A DNA stretch of 39,897 bases from Clostridia bacterium (GTDB lineage Bacteria > Bacillota > Clostridia > Oscillospirales > Acutalibacteraceae). The notes beneath the pieces were generated by a model that did not search any database, had not been told where the DNA came from, and saw only the letters and a list, made by a program, of their open reading frames with translations. A program made the translations under genes and the position numbers. Below are positions 15,639-23,832 of the stretch, one piece after another (within the stretch, counting starts at the first letter, position 1; each line of letters opens with the position of its first letter). The stretch lies in contig JAGAMK010000049.1 of NCBI GenBank assembly GCA_017624735.1, forward strand, positions 1 through 39,897, in the 5' to 3' direction.

Positions 15639-15667
15639 ATAATAACAAAAAACAACGAGTTTTTCAA
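15639..15667 (-). promoter_or_regulatory. Promoter of mgsA-hisS-aspS
   Basis: On minus: TTGAAA (15667-15662), 17-nt spacer, TATTAT (15644-15639). The roughly 65-nt leader holds an imperfect palindrome around AAGCTT (15614-15639). Confidence 0.65.
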
Positions 15668-15674
15668 CATTTTT

Positions 15675-16406
15675 TTACAAATTAAGTGGTATTTCTTTAC
15701 CTAAAATTCGTCCTGCAACATTATTAAATGCAAACTTGGCATCATTTCGAGAAGACAACCTTTTTCTGGATACGGAAGAGTACATTAAATTAGGTTCTTC
15801 AGGGATAATTCCGAGAAGACGTATATATGTAATATCAATGATTTCATCGATGTTCAAAAAGTTTCCTTTTTTAATAGCTTTTTCATTAAATCTGTTGATA
15901 ATGAGACGGAGGTTTTCTTCTTTTATACCTGATTTGACAAGAATATTTCCCGACACATATGCACTTCTGGCACTTACATTGTCAGGTGTTGCCACAATAA
16001 TACATTGGTCGGAAACTAAAGCATACACTTGTTGTAATTCTCCAATTCCGGCAGGTGAGTCAATGAAAATAAAGTCATAGTCAGAAGCGAAGGAAACTAC
16101 CAATTCCTTGAAAGAACTTACATCCAAAATATTAGGCACTTCTAACGGTGCAGGAAGAAGATGGATTTTATCATTATAACAAAGAATAGGTGCATACTTA
16201 CCGCAACGATTACAGATGATATCGGACCAATCATAAACTAAGTTTTCTTCAAGATTTAGTAATAAATCAAGACTGCGAAGAGCAATATCTCCATCAATTA
16301 ATAAAACTTTATTTCCCTTTTCAGCAAGGGATAAGGCAATGTTAACACAAAAAGTGGATTTTCCTACTCCGCCTTTACCTGATAAAACTGTAAAAATCTT
16401 TGCCAT
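15675..16406 (-). CDS. minD: MinD-like P-loop ATPase
   Basis: 243 aa of the MinD/ParA family. Seen: deviant Walker A GKGGVGKST (10-18), LLIDGDIALRSLDLLLNL (switch I), and FIFIDSPAGIGE (switch II/Walker B). The protein would place the division septum as a membrane-associated ATPase. The C-terminus VAGRILGKEIPL could form the short amphipathic helix of MinD, but it is less clear than usual. minC and minE are not in this window. The neighbour mgsA is typical for clostridial minD. TGAGGCG ribosome site. A FlhG- or Soj-like role is less likely. Confidence 0.75.
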   Translation of the reverse strand: MAKIFTVLSGKGGVGKSTFCVNIALSLAEKGNKVLLIDGDIALRSLDLLLNLEENLVYDWSDIICNRCGKYAPILCYNDKIHLLPAPLEVPNILDVSSFKELVVSFASDYDFIFIDSPAGIGELQQVYALVSDQCIIVATPDNVSARSAYVSGNILVKSGIKEENLRLIINRFNEKAIKKGNFLNIDEIIDITYIRLLGIIPEEPNLMYSSVSRKRLSSRNDAKFAFNNVAGRILGKEIPLNL

Positions 16407-16561
16407 AATTTCGCCTCATTTCTTCAAGTTATTTTACCACATTATGCTTGATATTAAAAGAATTTTTTTAATATTTTTTATGGCGTTTCAAATTAAGACA
16501 AATATCTTTATTTATCATCACAAACTTACCGTTCACAACATGCTACTTTCATCAAAAATTT

Positions 16562-16581
16562 TATAGGGACAAGCCTATAAT
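16562..16581 (+). promoter_or_regulatory. Dyad and -10 ahead of spoIIE
   Basis: TATAGG...CCTATA dyad (16562-16579) whose right arm forms a perfect TATAAT -10 (16576-16581), 30 nt before the start. No -35 at normal spacing is seen, as would suit an activator-dependent promoter. The rest of the 204-nt gap is AT-rich with nothing else clear. Confidence 0.45.
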
Positions 16582-16610
16582 GTTTAATACAAATGAAGGT
16601 AGGTGAAAAA

Positions 16611-18920
16611 ATGGAAAATCAAGAATTTGGTGTGTCAATGGATAATGGGAGAATACAACTTTCCCAGTTAGGAAAATCTGTATTGAGTCAGACAATTTGT
16701 TTTGTGTTGGCAGGACTTTCGGCAGCGGCTTCTTCCTACGAACATTTTTCCCCTTTAGGAATTGCATTTTGCTCTGGTATTGACAGAAGAAACACTCTTT
16801 TTTCATGCTTTGGTGCAATGACGGGGTACATTCTTTCAAATGATTATGTGTCTGCCTTTCGTTATGTAATGGCATTAATTTTGGTTTATATTTTAAAAGT
16901 CTATATAAATGCTTTTCCGAATTTAAGACAGAGCAATTTGACTATGTCGTTGATTTCTCTTTTTTCAACTCTTTCGACGGGCTTAGTAGTAATGATTACA
17001 GAAGATTTTTCCTTTCAACAAGTTGCTTTGAGAGTTGCAGAGTCTGTTACTGCATTTGCTGGAGCGTATTTTATCTCAACTGGAGTATCCACGTTAAACA
17101 GAATCAACAGAGATGACAGAATAACTGCAAAAGAGGTGACCAGCCTGGCTGTTGCCGTGTTGATGTTGATTTTAACTACATCACGATTGTCTTTGTTAGG
17201 TATTACACCATCAGGAGTAGCATGTTCCTATGTGACTTTGGTGGCAGCATATATTTTCAAGGAGGCAGGTGGCTCTATACTGGGCACGGGGGTTTCGTTA
17301 GGTTATACTGTAACAGGAAATAGTCTGCCAATAGTTTTTTGCTATGCAGGAGCAGGGCTGTTTTCAGGAATTTTTTCATATTCAGGCAGAGTACTTTGCG
17401 CTTGTGCATACATCTTCTCATATGGCGCAATGTTTGTTTTTTTCGGTGGCGAAGTGACTAATATAGAACCACTTATAGAAACAGCAATAGCATCTCTTTT
17501 CTTTGTTATAACTCCGCAATCAATGCTGATAAAAATAAAAACAAAGCTTTCCTTGGCTTTGCATAACGGCACGGACAGGGAATTCTTCAATATGGCTATT
17601 TCCAAAATCAAATCAAGCCGTTATGCAATAGGTGACATGTCCGATACATTGTCCAGAGTTTCTGAAATTCTAAAAGAAAGGTCAGTGCCTGACAGTATAT
17701 CTGTATATCTTCGGGTTAGAGATAATGTTTGCAGTGATTGTGCAAGTTATGATAAATGCTGGAAGAATTATATTGCTTCAACCTTGGGAGAATTTGATTG
17801 CATAGTTGAATACTTGAGAAAGCAAGGAAACGTAACACCATCTGTAACGCCAATGTCACTACAAAGCAAGTGTATAAGAATAATGTCGCTTTGTGATAGT
17901 TTTAATAAGAATTACTCATCATATTCAGCACGATTGGGTGCGGAAGGGAGAATCAACGAGATGAGAAAAATTTCCGTTGACCAGTTTGATAATGTTGGAC
18001 AGATGCTGGATGATTTGTTGGAAAGTTTTCAAGAGGGGATAAAACCAAAAGGGGAAATGTCCTTGAATATTAAGAATAGTCTTGAGGATTCAGGGGTTTA
18101 TCCGACTGTGACTTGTTATGAAGATGCAAAGGAAACATTATTTGTAAATATTACAATTAATAAAGATTGCAAAATAGATGATGAAGAAATCCTGGACTCT
18201 ATTGAAAAAGTAACAGAAAAAGATTTTTCATTACCTGTTACAGTAACTGACAAAAATGAAAAAATGCTTTTGTTCTGGGAAAAACCGGATTTTTCCGTTG
18301 AATATAATTTCTTTCAAATATCAAGCAAGGAAGGAGAGATTTGTGGAGACTATTTCGAGTCTTTTTATGATGGAAGAGGTAATTTTGTTGCGGTGTTGAG
18401 TGATGGAATGGGTAGCGGAAATCGTGCTGCAATAGATGGTACAATGGCAGCAACCGTTTTCTCCAAACTTATTATTTCGGGCTTTTCATTTCCTTGTGCA
18501 TTACGTCTTGTTAATTCTGCTATGCTTGTTAAGAGTCACGAGGAATCACTCGCAACCTTAGATATACTGAAAGTGAATCTGTATAACGGACAGTCAGTAA
18601 TATATAAGGCAGGAGCATCTGTATCCCTGTTATACCGAAATGGTAAGGTAGGGGAAATAAAAAAATCTGCTATGCCCATAGGAATTTTAAGACAAGCAGA
18701 ATTTGCAACAGTTAAGGGTATGCTTAAAGATGAGGATGTTATTGTAATAATGTCCGACGGAGCAACGGAAAACAGTATTAAAGAAATCAAAGAGTATATT
18801 GCAAAAAACGGATATTCCGATGATTTATCAGAGAAACTTTGCACCGTGGCAAGAAGTAAAAATATGAACCACTGTGATGATATTACGGTTGCTGTAATAA
18901 AAATAAAAAATGGAGATTAA
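16611..18920 (+). CDS. spoIIE: Stage II sporulation protein E (SpoIIE)
   Basis: 769 aa, close to the family's usual length. It is the membrane-bound PP2C-type serine phosphatase that dephosphorylates SpoIIAA and thereby frees sigma-F in the forespore. The N-terminal part (about 20-320) holds about ten membrane helices. A central regulatory region with CSDCASYDKCWKNY follows. The C-terminal PP2C/SpoIIE domain (about 575-769) has GDYFESF, LSDGMGSGNRA, VYKAGA-type core and MSDGATEN metal-binding motifs. The ATG at 16611 has AGGTAGGTG upstream; the ATG at 16593 has no ribosome site. Its presence shows an endospore-forming lineage. It stands alone between the MinD-like gene and a convergent operon. 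Confidence 0.96.
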   Translation: MENQEFGVSMDNGRIQLSQLGKSVLSQTICFVLAGLSAAASSYEHFSPLGIAFCSGIDRRNTLFSCFGAMTGYILSNDYVSAFRYVMALILVYILKVYINAFPNLRQSNLTMSLISLFSTLSTGLVVMITEDFSFQQVALRVAESVTAFAGAYFISTGVSTLNRINRDDRITAKEVTSLAVAVLMLILTTSRLSLLGITPSGVACSYVTLVAAYIFKEAGGSILGTGVSLGYTVTGNSLPIVFCYAGAGLFSGIFSYSGRVLCACAYIFSYGAMFVFFGGEVTNIEPLIETAIASLFFVITPQSMLIKIKTKLSLALHNGTDREFFNMAISKIKSSRYAIGDMSDTLSRVSEILKERSVPDSISVYLRVRDNVCSDCASYDKCWKNYIASTLGEFDCIVEYLRKQGNVTPSVTPMSLQSKCIRIMSLCDSFNKNYSSYSARLGAEGRINEMRKISVDQFDNVGQMLDDLLESFQEGIKPKGEMSLNIKNSLEDSGVYPTVTCYEDAKETLFVNITINKDCKIDDEEILDSIEKVTEKDFSLPVTVTDKNEKMLLFWEKPDFSVEYNFFQISSKEGEICGDYFESFYDGRGNFVAVLSDGMGSGNRAAIDGTMAATVFSKLIISGFSFPCALRLVNSAMLVKSHEESLATLDILKVNLYNGQSVIYKAGASVSLLYRNGKVGEIKKSAMPIGILRQAEFATVKGMLKDEDVIVIMSDGATENSIKEIKEYIAKNGYSDDLSEKLCTVARSKNMNHCDDITVAVIKIKNGD

Positions 18921-18950
18921 GGATAACTTAATCTCCAAAATTTTTATTTA
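18911..18950. terminator. Bidirectional terminator overlapping the spoIIE stop
   Basis: TGGAGATTAAG (18911-18921) / CTTAATCTCCA (18927-18937), 5-nt loop, then AAATTTTTATTT. The TAA stop codon of spoIIE is inside the left arm. The convergent gene ends at 18944. Confidence 0.85.
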
Positions 18951-20077
18951 ATTTCAATCCACATAGCCGGACGGACAAAGGCTTTATCAACGGAAACCGG
19001 TGTTCCCATATTGAGAATAAATCCGTCAATTTTTACCGAAGCTGCACTATAAAGTGATGACCCTGGGGAGCGTAACCACCAACGACAGTTGTGAGTAAGA
19101 CTGTCAAGCTCCGTGCCCTTGGATTCTGCATATTTTGTAGCCTGACACATTCTGTCAATGTTTTTAGGGAAATATCTCATTGTTTCTTCAATTGAAAGAA
19201 GAAAAACTTTGTCAGAGGTTTTGTTTCCACCACTCACATTAAAGTCAGAATTGCCTGTGTTTTCGTTTGTAACAGTTTTAACAGCAGATTTTTCTGACGA
19301 TGAAAATGCGTTTGAACAAAAATCATCATTAAGCCAGCTACGAATATCACTGTTTTCCCATGTTATCTGTTTGACAGAAGAATGATAGGTGCGACAATCA
19401 AGAGCGTATTTGCTCACAACAAGCATTTTGCCACTTTCATCTTTTTCAAGAACCTTCCATTCAATTTCTTCCTTGCCATTTGAGAGATTATTATCCTGTT
19501 CATAGTTGCCAAAATAGATAACATCACCAACTTGTGCAACATTAGGATGCTCTTTTACAAGTGCAGATGCTTTTGCCTGACTATCCTTGAATTTATATAA
19601 GGATTTAAAGGTTATATATGCATCTTCGTATCTCTGTTCTTCCACAGCCTTTACAGCACTGTTGTATTTAACCGATGGAATAATGACTGTTACAGTAAGG
19701 GCAACCAGAGCAAAAAAAGCGGAGATTATGAGAAATGCAGTAAGAAGTTTCTTCCTTATTGCCTTTGAACGACGGGATTTTTCAATTCGTTTTTGTTCAG
19801 CAAGCCTTTCACGTTCAAGTTGATTAGCTTCGGCTTCCATACGAGCTTGTTGTGCTCTTGCTTTTGCTTCTTCAGATTTTCTCTTCTCATTTTCGATGCG
19901 AAGAGCATTTATTTGTGCGGAGTTGTTGTTTTGTGTGCGTGCATTTTGGTTGTCATCCATAGAAGATTCAGTTTGAACAGTAGCTACTCGTGAACCACAA
20001 TATTCACAAACGGCATAAGCACCGTTATCTTCCAGAACGAGTGTTCCACCACACATTTCACATTTAAGAAGGGACAT
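18944..20077 (-). CDS. Zinc-ribbon, coiled-coil, single-TM protein with DUF6273-like domain
   Basis: 377 aa. N-terminal zinc ribbon (CEMCGG...CEYCGS), a long charged coiled coil (about 55-110), one membrane helix (about 112-134), a short TPR-like segment (SAVKAVEEQRYEDAYITFKSL), then a C-terminal module (about 180-377). That module has GDVIYFGNYEQ, WKVLEKDESGKMLVVSKYALDCRTYH, WENSDIRSWLNDDF and WWLRSPG, the pattern of DUF6273. Last gene of a three-gene unit with a membrane protein and an SPFH protein. The zinc ribbon plus one membrane helix recalls Bacillus YdjG. The DUF6273 part would be outside the cell; its ligand is not known. Confidence 0.75.
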   Translation of the reverse strand: MSLLKCEMCGGTLVLEDNGAYAVCEYCGSRVATVQTESSMDDNQNARTQNNNSAQINALRIENEKRKSEEAKARAQQARMEAEANQLERERLAEQKRIEKSRRSKAIRKKLLTAFLIISAFFALVALTVTVIIPSVKYNSAVKAVEEQRYEDAYITFKSLYKFKDSQAKASALVKEHPNVAQVGDVIYFGNYEQDNNLSNGKEEIEWKVLEKDESGKMLVVSKYALDCRTYHSSVKQITWENSDIRSWLNDDFCSNAFSSSEKSAVKTVTNENTGNSDFNVSGGNKTSDKVFLLSIEETMRYFPKNIDRMCQATKYAESKGTELDSLTHNCRWWLRSPGSSLYSAASVKIDGFILNMGTPVSVDKAFVRPAMWIEIK

Positions 20078-20090
20078 GGTATTACCTCAA

Positions 20091-20798
20091 TTATTTAAGT
20101 GCTTTGCATTTGTTGTTACGGTTATCAATTAAGATGAGCAATTCTTTTGCTTGATTTTCCATGACAGCAGTGTCACCACTCTTGACGGCCATCTCAAAAG
20201 TTTTGAATTCGTAGCCAATTCTACCTTCAATTTCATTGAGATTATCGTTGCTCATAGGGTCAGAATAACGAATAGCATCATAAACCTTATTAACTGTTGT
20301 CTTTGCTTCGGGAGTGTTTGCTCTTGCGATAAGATTCTGTGCATCAACAGTAAGATTTTTAATAAAGAATGTCTGTTCCTTGATTTTTTTATCAATGGAT
20401 TCAACTATATCTCCTGCTGATTTTGCCGTTATGGTTGCAATTATAACAAATGCAAGAATAACAATGCAGATAATTGCTGCAATCCAGCTTTCAATAGTTG
20501 GGATTGCCATAAAAATTGAGCCTGCAACTGCACTTACAACAAGTGAAATCACACTTATTCTTAAAAGAGGAATGTTATAAAAAACTTTTGTAAGTTTATC
20601 GTCTTTAAGTCCAAGGTACGAACAAGCAAGTTGGCCAACAAATCCAATCATGACGAAAGCGTAGCCAATCCAGAAAGTGTCTGTAAATTTACTCTCACCC
20701 TCGTATTCAGAAGGTGTTATGAAAACTATTGCATTAAAAAGTGCAACCAGAACAGCCCATACAACTGCGTATAATTTAAAATTTTTACTGATTTTCAT
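20091..20798 (-). CDS. Four-helix membrane protein with cytosolic helical tail
   Basis: 235 aa. Four hydrophobic helices (about 8-28, 43-63, 77-98, 105-125) followed by a soluble helical tail (DIVESIDKKIKEQTFFIKNLTVDAQNLIARA...). No named family is recognised with certainty. It lies between the SPFH and zinc-ribbon genes with GGGAGG at its start, right after the SPFH stop. Position and topology fit the YdjH-like membrane partner of a YdjG-YdjH-YdjI complex; this is inference. Confidence 0.65.
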   Translation of the reverse strand: MKISKNFKLYAVVWAVLVALFNAIVFITPSEYEGESKFTDTFWIGYAFVMIGFVGQLACSYLGLKDDKLTKVFYNIPLLRISVISLVVSAVAGSIFMAIPTIESWIAAIICIVILAFVIIATITAKSAGDIVESIDKKIKEQTFFIKNLTVDAQNLIARANTPEAKTTVNKVYDAIRYSDPMSNDNLNEIEGRIGYEFKTFEMAVKSGDTAVMENQAKELLILIDNRNNKCKALK

Positions 20799-20813
20799 TT
20801 TAGTTACCTCCCA

Positions 20814-22034
20814 TTAAAGCTTTTCACCACATTGTGGACAGAATTTTCCGTTTTCGACCTCTGTGCCACACTTTGAACAAGTGTTTGCGAATTTGTATCC
20901 ACACTCAAGGCAGAATTTGCCTTTTTGTACTGTTTTTCCGCAATCGGGACAAGCAATAAGGTTTGATTCAACTAATTTCTCGCCACATTCAAGGCAGAAT
21001 TTTGCATTCTGTGGAAGCATAGCACCGCATTTAGCACATTTTGGGTTTGCTGTTGCGCTTACAACATCACCCATCATTCCGCCAACCATTCCACCTACAG
21101 CACCACCAACGCCTGCCATTGTGCCAAGTCCCACACCCATATTTGTGAACTCGCCCACAGCTTCATTTTCTGCAATTTTTTCAGCAACATCAAATCCGCG
21201 TTCCTGACTGTATGTGTAACCCTCTTGTGCACGCTTTGCAGCCTGTGCTTTTGAGTCAATAACAACTTTTTGAGCTTGTGTTTCAGCATCAATAATTTCT
21301 TTTTGCTGACGAATTTTTGCTTCTGCGATATCAGCATACTGACGGAAATGGAGCGATTTGAAATTCTCATACATTGGGTCGCCATCAGGTTTTACGACGT
21401 TTGTTACAAAGAATTTTTCAAGTGCAACACCATATTCTGCAAAGTCATTCACAAGAAGAGCCTTGATTGCATCAGAGAACATCGCAAGATTTTCATCAAT
21501 TTCAAAAATGCTGATGCTGTTTGCCTTCATTGTCTGTGCAATATATGTCTTCACTCTTGTCATAAGGAATGAACGGAAGAAAACAGTGAGCTGTGCCTGT
21601 GTAAGGAAGTTTTCAGTACCAACAAGCTTTAAAAGAAGCTTTCTTGAATCTTCTGCACGAAGGCTCATTTCACCACTTGCACCAATTGAAAGCGGGAAAT
21701 TATATGTAGGCTCCATATACTGAACCTTTGAGTCAGTACCCCATTTGATTGACATCTGCTCAGCCTTGTTTATGAAATAAACCTCACAATGGAAAGGTGT
21801 GTCATCACCGGTTGTGCGATTAAGAGCCTTGCCGATTTCAGGAGTATTCTGCGTTTCAAGAGTGTAACGACCGGGACCGAATAAATCAAGTGCCTGACCG
21901 TTCATAAAGAAGATTGCTTCCTGACTTTCGTGAACAATCAACTGTGTGAGAGAATTAAAATCCTCACAAGGGTGCTTCCAGATGAAAACATTATTATTGC
22001 CCTCATATCTGATAATATCTGCTATTTTTGCCAT
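20814..22034 (-). CDS. SPFH-domain protein with C-terminal zinc ribbons (YdjI-like)
   Basis: 406 aa. The SPFH/band-7-type core (about 15-260) belongs to the 'virion core protein'/YdjI subfamily, seen as VIIHESQEA-type IVHESQEAIFFMNGQALDLFGPGRYTL and YGVALEKFFVTNV. A glycine-rich hinge (GVGLGTMAGVGGAVGGMVGGMMG) follows, then about three CxxC...CxxC zinc ribbons (CAKCGAMLP, CPDCGKTVQ, CSKCGTEVE). In Bacillus YdjI works with PspA in envelope stress; no pspA is present in this window. First gene of the operon, AAGGGGGA ribosome site, behind a near-consensus promoter. Confidence 0.85.
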   Translation of the reverse strand: MAKIADIIRYEGNNNVFIWKHPCEDFNSLTQLIVHESQEAIFFMNGQALDLFGPGRYTLETQNTPEIGKALNRTTGDDTPFHCEVYFINKAEQMSIKWGTDSKVQYMEPTYNFPLSIGASGEMSLRAEDSRKLLLKLVGTENFLTQAQLTVFFRSFLMTRVKTYIAQTMKANSISIFEIDENLAMFSDAIKALLVNDFAEYGVALEKFFVTNVVKPDGDPMYENFKSLHFRQYADIAEAKIRQQKEIIDAETQAQKVVIDSKAQAAKRAQEGYTYSQERGFDVAEKIAENEAVGEFTNMGVGLGTMAGVGGAVGGMVGGMMGDVVSATANPKCAKCGAMLPQNAKFCLECGEKLVESNLIACPDCGKTVQKGKFCLECGYKFANTCSKCGTEVENGKFCPQCGEKL

Positions 22035-22084
22035 ACTTGTTTCCCCCTTAATATTATAAGGTATTGCTCCAGTGTTTTTGTATA

Positions 22085-22113
22085 ATTATAATACCACAAG
22101 AATTTTATGTCAA
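22085..22113 (-). promoter_or_regulatory. Consensus promoter of the SPFH operon
   Basis: On minus TTGACA (22113-22108), 17-nt spacer, TATAAT (22090-22085): a perfect sigma-A match 51 nt ahead of the start, implying strong constitutive expression. Confidence 0.85.
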
Positions 22114-22151
22114 CAAAAGAGTTATTTATGAAACATAAAATAATTATCCTA

Positions 22152-22180
22152 TTGAAAAATTGCCTGAAAGGTGTTATTAT
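22152..22180 (+). promoter_or_regulatory. Promoter of the first GPH symporter
   Basis: TTGAAA (22152-22157), 17-nt spacer, TATTAT (22175-22180), 34 nt ahead of ATG. Confidence 0.6.
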
Positions 22181-22214
22181 TCTTTTATTGAGATGAGAAA
22201 GGGGAATAACCTTT

Positions 22215-23738
22215 ATGGCAAAAAACAAAAAACAACCTAAAGAGGTTAATAACCATCCTAACCGAATAGGTATCAAGGATATTGCGGGTTATACTATTGC
22301 CGAGGCAGGTAATATGTTTAACCTTACATACATTACAAGTTATCTTAAGGTTTTCATGACTGACGTTTTGAAAATTGCACCCAAGCTTGTTGGTTATATG
22401 TTTATTATCACACGTCTTTGGGACGTTGTTAATGACCCGCTCTGGGGTGCAGTTGTATCAAAAAGGAAAGCGGGTAAAGACGGCAAATACCGTCAGTATT
22501 TAAGACTTGTTGCAGTGCCTTTGGGAATTTCAACAGTTGTATGTTTCATTCCTTTCGGTGACCCTAATTCAATTTTCTACAATCAGACATTGGCTGAAAA
22601 ACCGATGCTTCTTTTCGTTCTTGCGATTATATTATATTTGATTTATTGTACAATGTATACTGCCATGAACATTCCTTTCGGTTCATTGGCATCCGTTATT
22701 ACTGATGACCCTAAGGGGAGAACACTCCTTTCAACTGCTCGTTCAGTAGGTAGTGGTATTGGCGGTGCAGTAGTTCTTCTTATTGCTCCAATGGTTATCT
22801 ATGTTGGCACAGGCGTTTTTGATGAACAGACAGGTAAGGAAATTGAAGTTGCTGACGGTAACAGAATGTTTATGTACGCACTTCTTATGGGTATTTTCTC
22901 AATAGTTAGCTATCTTATCGGTCACAGAATGGTTAAGGAAAGAGTTCCTGCTGTTGATGATGAAAATGTTGATTTGAAGGGCGTTTACAAAGGACTTTTC
23001 AAATCAAGACCATTCGTAATGCTTACTTTGTCAGGTGTGTTAATCAGCGGTCAGCTTCAATTTGGCTCGTTCAATGCTTATCTTTATAAAAACTATTTTA
23101 CAAATACAGGTCTTAGCATTATCGGTACAATCTGCAACTATCTTCCAATGGTATTGCTGATTTTGTTTACACCAAAGCTTTCTGCAAAATTCGGTAAGAA
23201 AGAACTTTGCGGAAGAATGTCAATTATTTCTGCAATAACATCTGTATTTCTCTTTGTAACTGCAAACAACCAGGATTTCATTATGTGGATAAATCCAAGT
23301 CAGGGTATTTATCCTGCATGGCTTTATATGCTTTGCTTACTTCTTATCGGCTTCGGATATACATTTGTCAGCCTTACTTGTTGGGCAGTTGTTATGGACG
23401 TTATTGACTATCAGGAATACAAGACAGGCATCCGAAACGAAAGTGCAGTTTATTCTGCATACACATTCGGCCGTCAGTTCGGTCAGGCAATTGCCGATGC
23501 AGGCGGACTTTTCCTTCTTCAATGGGCAAAATATGATAGCCTTACTGCAGGAAATGGCTTTATTGCTGAAAATGATACAAGTAAAAAGATTATGTTTATC
23601 TGCACAATAATTCCTGCCATTGTTTATACAAGTGTATGGCTTATCTTCAGATTCGGATATCCGCTTACAAAAGAAAAGATGGAGCCTATTTATGAAGCCC
23701 TTCGTGAAAAGCACGAGGCAGAAGCAAAGGCAGAGTAA
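22215..23738 (+). CDS. GPH-family glycoside/uronide:cation symporter 1
   Basis: 507 aa, about twelve membrane helices, MelB/GPH branch of the major facilitator superfamily. The conserved opening RLWDVVNDPLWGAVVSKR (helix II and its loop) and the AMNIPFGSLASVITDDPKGRTLLSTARSVG region are clear. It imports a sugar or glycoside with Na+ or H+. AAAGGGG ribosome site. It is convergent with uxaC, so a uronate or uronide substrate is plausible, but the sequence does not show specificity. It has its own terminator. Confidence 0.88.
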   Translation: MAKNKKQPKEVNNHPNRIGIKDIAGYTIAEAGNMFNLTYITSYLKVFMTDVLKIAPKLVGYMFIITRLWDVVNDPLWGAVVSKRKAGKDGKYRQYLRLVAVPLGISTVVCFIPFGDPNSIFYNQTLAEKPMLLFVLAIILYLIYCTMYTAMNIPFGSLASVITDDPKGRTLLSTARSVGSGIGGAVVLLIAPMVIYVGTGVFDEQTGKEIEVADGNRMFMYALLMGIFSIVSYLIGHRMVKERVPAVDDENVDLKGVYKGLFKSRPFVMLTLSGVLISGQLQFGSFNAYLYKNYFTNTGLSIIGTICNYLPMVLLILFTPKLSAKFGKKELCGRMSIISAITSVFLFVTANNQDFIMWINPSQGIYPAWLYMLCLLLIGFGYTFVSLTCWAVVMDVIDYQEYKTGIRNESAVYSAYTFGRQFGQAIADAGGLFLLQWAKYDSLTAGNGFIAENDTSKKIMFICTIIPAIVYTSVWLIFRFGYPLTKEKMEPIYEALREKHEAEAKAE

Positions 23739-23755
23739 TTATAAAATATACAACG

Positions 23756-23783
23756 AAAGCACCTCATTTGAGGTGCTTTTTTA
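23756..23783 (+). terminator. Terminator of symporter 1
   Basis: AAAGCACCTCA / TGAGGTGCTTT with a TT loop, followed by TTTTA. Confidence 0.9.
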
Positions 23784-23798
23784 TGCTGTGGTACACAC

Positions 23799-23826
23799 AA
23801 AAAAACGGAGGGATGAAACCCTCCGT
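23799..23826 (-). terminator. Terminator of uxaC
   Basis: ACGGAGGG (23805-23812) / CCCTCCGT (23819-23826); on minus it is followed by a seven-T run. 7 nt beyond the uxaC stop. Confidence 0.9.
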
Positions 23827-23832
23827 ACCGGT

